DNA from: Azolla caroliniana
Taxonomy: Eukaryota; Polypodiophyta
Reading direction: 5' to 3'
NCBI GenBank assembly: GCA_043228905.1
Contig: JBHGNT010000016.1
Location: 5,332,001 to 5,396,000 of the forward strand
Length of the DNA stretch: 64,000 bases
A program made the translations under genes and the position numbers. How positions within the stretch are numbered: position 1 is the stretch's first letter; each line of letters begins with the position of its first letter. The notes beneath the pieces are model-generated. The model ran no database searches. It had not been told where the DNA came from and worked only from the letters and a program-made list of their open reading frames with translations. Shown piece by piece: positions 57,888 through 64,000 of this stretch.

Positions 57888-58396
57888 GAAGTTTCATAAC
57901 ATGATCTTGTGTAAGAATGTGGACCATATGCGTTAGGCAAATCTTGGTATCATATGTTGGAACTATCGTAGAATTCAAGACTGTATATTCACATAGTTAA
58001 TCATTGTATCATTCTTTGCATTCCACTTGATGCCGTCAAGGTAATGTTTCTCCATGGGCATTCGCTATCGCCTATTTTGCATTTTTTTTTACGTGAAATC
58101 ATATCAACTTTACACGAATCATGGGCAGAAATTCTAGTTTCACAAGTCAATGAAGTTTCATAACATGATCTCGTGGAAGAAAGTGGACCACTACTCGTTA
58201 GGCAAATGATGACATCATTTGTTGGAACTATCCTAGAATTCTAGTGTGTGTATCCACATAACTAGTCATCGTGTCATTCTTTGCATTCCACTTGATGCCT
58301 TCAATGTAGTCGCATTTTTTTATTCCATGCTTATAATCGCGAAATCATATTAACTTTACACAAATTATGTGCATAAATTCTAGTTTCACCAAATGG
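57888..58396. repeat. 264-bp imperfect tandem duplication
   Basis: 'gaagtttcataacatgatct' at 57888 and 58152 begins two parallel copies with 'gtggacca', 'gttaggcaaat', 'ttggaactatc', 'cattctttgcattccacttgatgcc', 'gaaatcatat(c/t)aactttacac' and 'aaattctagtttcac'. Non-coding; part of an unknown repeat. Confidence 0.9.
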
Positions 58397-61300
58397 TTAA
58401 TTGAAGTCGTAGGGATGACTATTAACTGTAAATACCATAATATGTGGGCCCCACTAATTAAAAAAGGAGGGAATTAGTATGGCTGAAGCAAAAATATGTA
58501 AGTTTAATTAATGATAAGGCACACACATCCCCATCATTGCATGTGAATACCGATACAAAGCCTTTTCGATAATTGAGTTGTAATTCTATCCAACCACAAG
58601 GAATGACTTAATATAATTTCATCGATGCTTCCAAAGCATATTTAGTTCCAATGTCATTGTATATTTCAGTATGGTGTGCTACAACCAACAATGTGATGTG
58701 AATATTGTACTAGAAATATCATCAATTATAAATTGTTTGCCTTTTTTGTGACAATCGGTCCTAGTTTCTAACTTTTTAATTCCTAGTATTCCAATGGATT
58801 GCAACATTTCATAAAAAGAAGGATGGTAGTTCCCGACATTTGTCTATACATTTTAATTAGGAATATGGTATCCACAAAAGGTCTTGGGGGGTAAGATAGT
58901 TCCATCCCATCAAACACTCCATAGGTTATCCTTGCAGGTAGATTGAAAGAAAGGGCCTTGATGAGGGCTCCATTATTGGGTTGTAAAGGACATATATGTT
59001 AGGCACAAGGGTGTTGAATGCTAGTACTAAGATATGCATCTTCTTTTGATCTCAAACTATTCACATGTTAACATATTCAGGGGTTAGGGTCTATATGACC
59101 TTAAATGCTTAGATTGACTAACCATTACAAGTTCTTTGTTTAATTGAGAATCTTCGAGATGATGTCACCCTGAGTAGAAGTGAATGGAATGGATTCTACA
59201 AGTTACTGTTGTTGAGGTAGTTGGCATGATACAAGGCAATGTGCCCATTGTCGTGTATCATGCCGAATAGCTCAAGAAGAGTCATTCATAGAGTTCATTC
59301 CCATTGACATGTATCATGTCAACTAGCTCAATAAGAATCACCCACATGTCTCCATCTCCATGACATTGCCTTGAAGGTTCTTGCTTATGATACTTGCCAA
59401 TGGGCACATGCACAAACATGAATGTTTATCTCCATATTATAAACATCAACGCCTACTTTAGGGTTATTATCTTGATTGTTGCTATAGTAATATTGATGTG
59501 GGCTTATGTCGAGAATAAATATGCTCCACATAAAGGGTAAGGATTCGTAATACAACATATCATCATAAACAAACCTAGAATCTGAGTGCTTGAGCATACA
59601 CCTATGTTCACAAGACTTGTATTAGGCCTCGATTTTTCTTGGGGATGATTATGGATGTGCAATAGAAATTCCTCTTACTTATTCAAAGTTTGGTGAATTG
59701 CCATGTGTATACCTAATGGAGGAAGTATGGATGATTATGTTTGAAACTACCATAGAAGATGAACCATCTTCACTTATGAAATCTATTTTTGGAATGTTAA
59801 GGGGAAATTAATGAAATTGACAAAAGTGTGATGAGGAATCACATTTCATTCCTATCTCTCATATGATATACCAACTTTGAAATCCAAGAGTCTAGCCAAG
59901 GTCTCAAGGTTAAAATGAGATTTCTTTGTTGTAACAACTATGTTGACATTTTGTATGTTGAAGCAAGCATATTGATCACATTTTTGAGCCTCATTCTTGG
60001 TATAACATATTTTCTCACTCCTCTCCAAGCACCATTATATTGCCTTGTTATATTATCTCAAGTGCATACTAATTACATTAACATAGTTTCTATCTTCTTG
60101 TGTGACATAGTCTAAATATTTTTAGGGTCTACAAAGCATCCAAGAGTCAATCACACTGTATTGTGTCTTAGCACAAGAAGGCATACTAGACTATATTCTT
60201 GTAGCAACATTTTCTCAATCCCTAATCACCATCCATATAAAGAACCACATGATTGCACAGTTACGTAGAGCATTATTTCATATCTAAGTGTTTGTATCAT
60301 AGTGGCAATTTCTTCATTGACATTATATACAAGACTTAATGATGCCAAGTTCAATACAACCTTAACAATGCCACTCGTATACCATCCAAGTGATAATGCA
60401 AGTTACAATATTATGAAGATTCTATGCAGTTGCCAGATTTGAAAGCAATATCCACATTATATATCTATGTACAACTACTTAAATCTAAATGGCTTCCTCA
60501 AGGACCAAAAGTGATCCGTTGATGTGCTTTTGCAATGGTCCAATAGCTTGATTATTCAAAGATCCAATGTGCTATTGGAACTTCACTTTTCAAAAGTCCG
60601 AGGCTACACAAAACTTATAGTATTACGAACTACAAAAAGTGATTATCCTAATTCCAAGATATGTAGTAGGATAGCTTGTGACATCATGTTAGTTTACCTT
60701 CATTTCAATTTTCTATAAATATAATTATGGACATATATCAATGGAGAAACTCGACTTACGAGATATCAAATTTGTATACCAAAAAATGTACCATGTTGAT
60801 AATTTGAAGGCATATGACCTCTCTAACATCCCTTCAATTTTTGGACATATATGACAAATCTTTAACACTTTCATTCTCGTCATAACATCCTTTTCTTTCT
60901 AGGAAATTCTACATATTTATCCTCTTGCATCATCAAATTGAGTATGTGCGCAAAAGACAAGGTAGAAAATTGCACCATATACAACCAACACATGAAGAAT
61001 CCAACACTTACATCTTATCATGGAAAATAGGCATATGCGGAGCATTTCTAAATCTAAGACTACAACTAACTAAAAAGTATTAGCCTAAGGCATGACATTT
61101 GCTAGGTTTGATAGGCATAAGCACTCACATGCATTGTTGGCTCTTACAAGATAAGATAATGACACCATCATACATTTGATGCCTTAACTACATATCTCAT
61201 TTAAAAGAGTTTGGACAAATGTAAATTGCACATGTCTCTAATTTTATGTGGGTTCCACAACAAACATTTATATAGACCAACATGTTTGATCATCATTGAG

Positions 61301-63180
61301 GATGAAATGCCCATTATTACTTGAGAGACAAATAGAGGATAAAAAATGGCTTACCACTAGGGTACAAGCGAGATACAAAAGAAAATAACAAAAAGTGTGT
61401 TAACATTTCTAAGGAGACTAATGTGGCCTATAAAACCAACACTATATATGTCTTATGGTTTATTGCCATGTTGGACCTGGAATGAAAATTAACAAATCCT
61501 AAATAAGACAACAAAAGAGGGGCAACAATATTGACCATATTGGTCATCCCAAACCCTAGTAGACGCCAAAACTTGACTCAATTATTGTTTGTGGAGAGTC
61601 TAGATTGGCCTTGGATGCTTATGAATGATGGCTCTTATCTGTTTGTGTAATGCATGTCTCGTGTATCTTTTGTGAAGTCATCTTCAACTCTTCAAAGAGA
61701 GAGAATAATAGAGATATGATGAATATTTATATGAGAGAGACACTAACCCAAGAAATAAAAATAATCATTACAATGCCAAGTCACATTCGTGAAGCGGTTA
61801 AAAGACATCACTACTATGTTGGTATTAGTTGTGGATTACACCTATTGCATGGGGTTGCCCTTCTAAGATCAACATGACAGTCATTGTTCATTTACCATGT
61901 GATATATATCGCCACCAATATGATGATCACACATGGAGGAATATAGAACTAGTTCACCATATCAACAATCAAGGTTTCTTGGCAAATAATGAGTGTTGAA
62001 ATGTTAGGGCACCATCCAACTACAAAGGCATATGATTCTAACACGAGTTATATTGGATGAGCCTATGATATGTCGGATGTTAATAAGACTTTGTTGTTTT
62101 TGTCTCAAACATGTATGCACATGTAGAAAAGTGGCAGACATTTAGAAAGAGGATTAATATTGTGGCCAATTTTGTATTGGATTATGTACGTACATAGACC
62201 AAGAGATTTGCCCCCTAGGTTGTTGGTGGAGTGGCCTTTTAGATATGCTTGTAGCTTAGCCACCCTTCAAAGAATCCCCCCCCTTTTTTTTACTAAGTCA
62301 GTTTGTAATAAAAATATTGTATGACATATGCAAGTTAGTGTGGATTGTGTCCCGCCATTGATACAGAGATATATTTAGGCCATTTAGAATTTGCGTCGAG
62401 AACATTAGTAAAAGCCGAAACTAGTTCAGGTTTAGATTGTTGACTTGTCTAAATAATGATGTAGGTAAACTTTTGTGGTTAGTGATGAGTAATTTTAGCC
62501 CACAGTCGCCATAAAACATTGAAGGTGATAAAAGAGAAGTCAGTCCCAAATATGGTTTGTACATGCGGCATCAAGATCAGAGTTCCTTGGTGTATTGTAC
62601 TTATGCAAGGGGTGGGTGAGGGGAGTAAAAGTTGAGAAAGTTTTACCACACGTAAATTCAACATGGTTGTGTTGGCATGAAAGTCTGAGAGTGTATACGA
62701 CATGTAGGTGTGTTGAGACAAAAAAAGAGAAAAGGAGTGTCTATATGGGGTGGGGAGTGTCTATCACTTTGTCGAGGAAAACATTCTTATGACAATGGTA
62801 CAATGCATGGAGATGTGTCACATACATATGTACATGCGATACATTTCGCATCTTGTTGTGTCCCAAGTTATATAGCAAAATCACCTGATTATCCAGGGGG
62901 GGTGTTTAGCTCGGTCACGTAAAAAAACGAAAAGAAGGCAACAAGACAAACAACAACATGCATCCCCCCCCCCCCAAACACAGTGGTAGTGGTCATGCCG
63001 ACAGTACGAAAACATGCATCCCACACCCCGAGGAGTGTCCAAAGGTAGGGTTCTGGGGAGATGTATAGTTATTAGTAAGTATGGGTAGGGGAGGGGCCAA
63101 GGATAAGCTTTAACCATCCAGTAGCATTAGCATGTAAAGAGTAGTAGCATAATGGGCATGATGGCATCATCATCATCATT
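58397..63180. other. AT-rich intergenic region
   Basis: No gene recognised. Small duplication of 'catgtatcatg(c/t)c(g/a)a(a/c)tagctcaa(g/t)aag' near 59255 and 59317. Homopolymer runs at 62277-62293 (C then T) and 62964-62975 (12 C). Confidence 0.45.
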
Positions 63181-63540
63181 GTTATGCAAGTAGGTGCCAC
63201 ATGGTGGATGTATGCATACATACATATATAGATATAATCATATATATATTGATGCCATGATGTGTATCATCATCAACATTGTTATGCAAATAGGTTTGAC
63301 ATGGTGGATGTCTACATACATACATACCTATGTAGATGCATGCCATGATGTGCATAAGCATCATCATCATCATTATGGACTATACACATACATAAATGAT
63401 GCCATGATGTGCATAACCATCATCAGTGATCACTATTAATGGAGATAGGTTTCACATGGTGGATGTATGCATGCATCATATATACATATATGTATATATC
63501 ATGCATACATACATATTGATGCCATGATGTGCATGATATG
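63181..63540. repeat. Irregular tandem repeat of about 100-150 bp
   Basis: 'acatggtggatgt' at 63199, 63299 and 63453, each followed by 'atgcatacatac'-type runs and 'gatgccatgatgtgcat', with catcatcatcat trimers between. Spacing is uneven (100 and 154). Confidence 0.8.
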
Positions 63541-64000
63541 AAGCCAAAAATAAACAAAAGAGTTGCAGGGGGCCGGGTAAGGATTCTAAGAAAAGCAAAA
63601 CGCAAAATATGAACAGAAAAACAGCAGAAAGCAGAAAGCAGAAAGCAGAAAAAAGCAAGAAGCGCAGATAATTAGATTTGAGATCTTGTGTTCCATGGAA
63701 GTTAAAAAGGTAAGTGAATGGGATTGAAAACTGTAAAATTGAGCTCCCTAATTAATTCCGAGCCGTTAATCCCACCCCTTAATCACTCTGTCTGGTTTTG
63801 GGGCTTAAGCTTCCCTAATCAAGCCCACCCTCCCCCCGGCCGTACTGCTTGATCCGCACACTGTGCCGTACTGCCCTGTACCGTTAGTTATTTCTCTGCT
63901 CCTTATCTCGCTAATTAATCCATTCATTTGTTTCCTGTTATTTAATTGCCCCTTCTTTCTTCACTCCTCAAAACCTCCTTAAAAATCATCGTTAGGGTGT
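63541..64000. other. Non-coding DNA, possibly upstream of a gene beyond the window
   Basis: A cagaaag repeat at about 63623-63650, then from 63760 composition becomes more balanced and pyrimidine-rich (ccctccccccggccg), resembling a promoter or leader. No start codon with an open frame reaches the edge. Confidence 0.3.

Overview
The window is nuclear DNA of a land plant. Evidence: a nepenthesin-type aspartic protease, a PLS-class pentatricopeptide repeat (PPR) protein, a mitochondrial adrenodoxin reductase, a cadmium-induced-AS8-like Gly-rich membrane protein, L1-type LINEs with zf-RVT tails, and a Copia element whose primer binding site fits plant initiator tRNA-Met. The lineage cannot be fixed from sequence alone. 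The repeat-rich PPR style and the unusual Ty3/Gypsy element made me think of a non-flowering lineage (fern or lycophyte), with low confidence.

Layout. 1-5.9 kb: one GC-rich single-exon aspartic protease (1417-3189, +) in AT-rich DNA. 5.9-28.6 kb: a transposon block. A 5'-truncated LINE (D) has a 17-bp target duplication. Then comes a four-level nest: LINE A (+) is split by full-length LINE B (-, 14-16-bp duplication), which is split inside its reverse transcriptase active-site box by a Copia element (9660-22127, duplication acaaa). The Copia is split inside its RNase H by a Ty3/Gypsy element (14105-21228, -, duplication gcgc). LINE C (-) follows.

28.6-38.1 kb: microsatellite-rich DNA, a PPR gene with a probable poly-Ser transit-peptide exon (29788-32126, +), a minisatellite grown from the PPR 3' end, a LINE relic, a compound hexanucleotide repeat, and the two-exon AS8-like gene (36229-38094, +) with a double G-box palindrome upstream. 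38-43 kb: duplicated non-coding DNA, then an intronless adrenodoxin reductase (41498-42991, -) with tandem repeats just upstream of its start. 43.5-49.2 kb: CCATGA-rich repeats, a probable solo LTR carrying a strong heat-shock-element array, a fold-back element, AACCGG-rich DNA, and a truncated LINE (E) with a 14-bp duplication. 49.2-64 kb: AT-rich DNA with local duplications and no gene I can recognise.

The most notable item is the Gypsy element. Its two 697-bp LTRs look identical, both ORFs are open, pol appears to be reached by a -1 shift on a U-run at the gag stop codon, the primer site fits plant tRNA-Trp, and the reverse transcriptase box reads FLDD. It appears to be a very young, potentially autonomous element of an uncommon lineage sitting in much older decayed elements. 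The host genes are unrelated to each other and do not form a pathway; two of them (PPR, adrenodoxin reductase) probably act in organelles.
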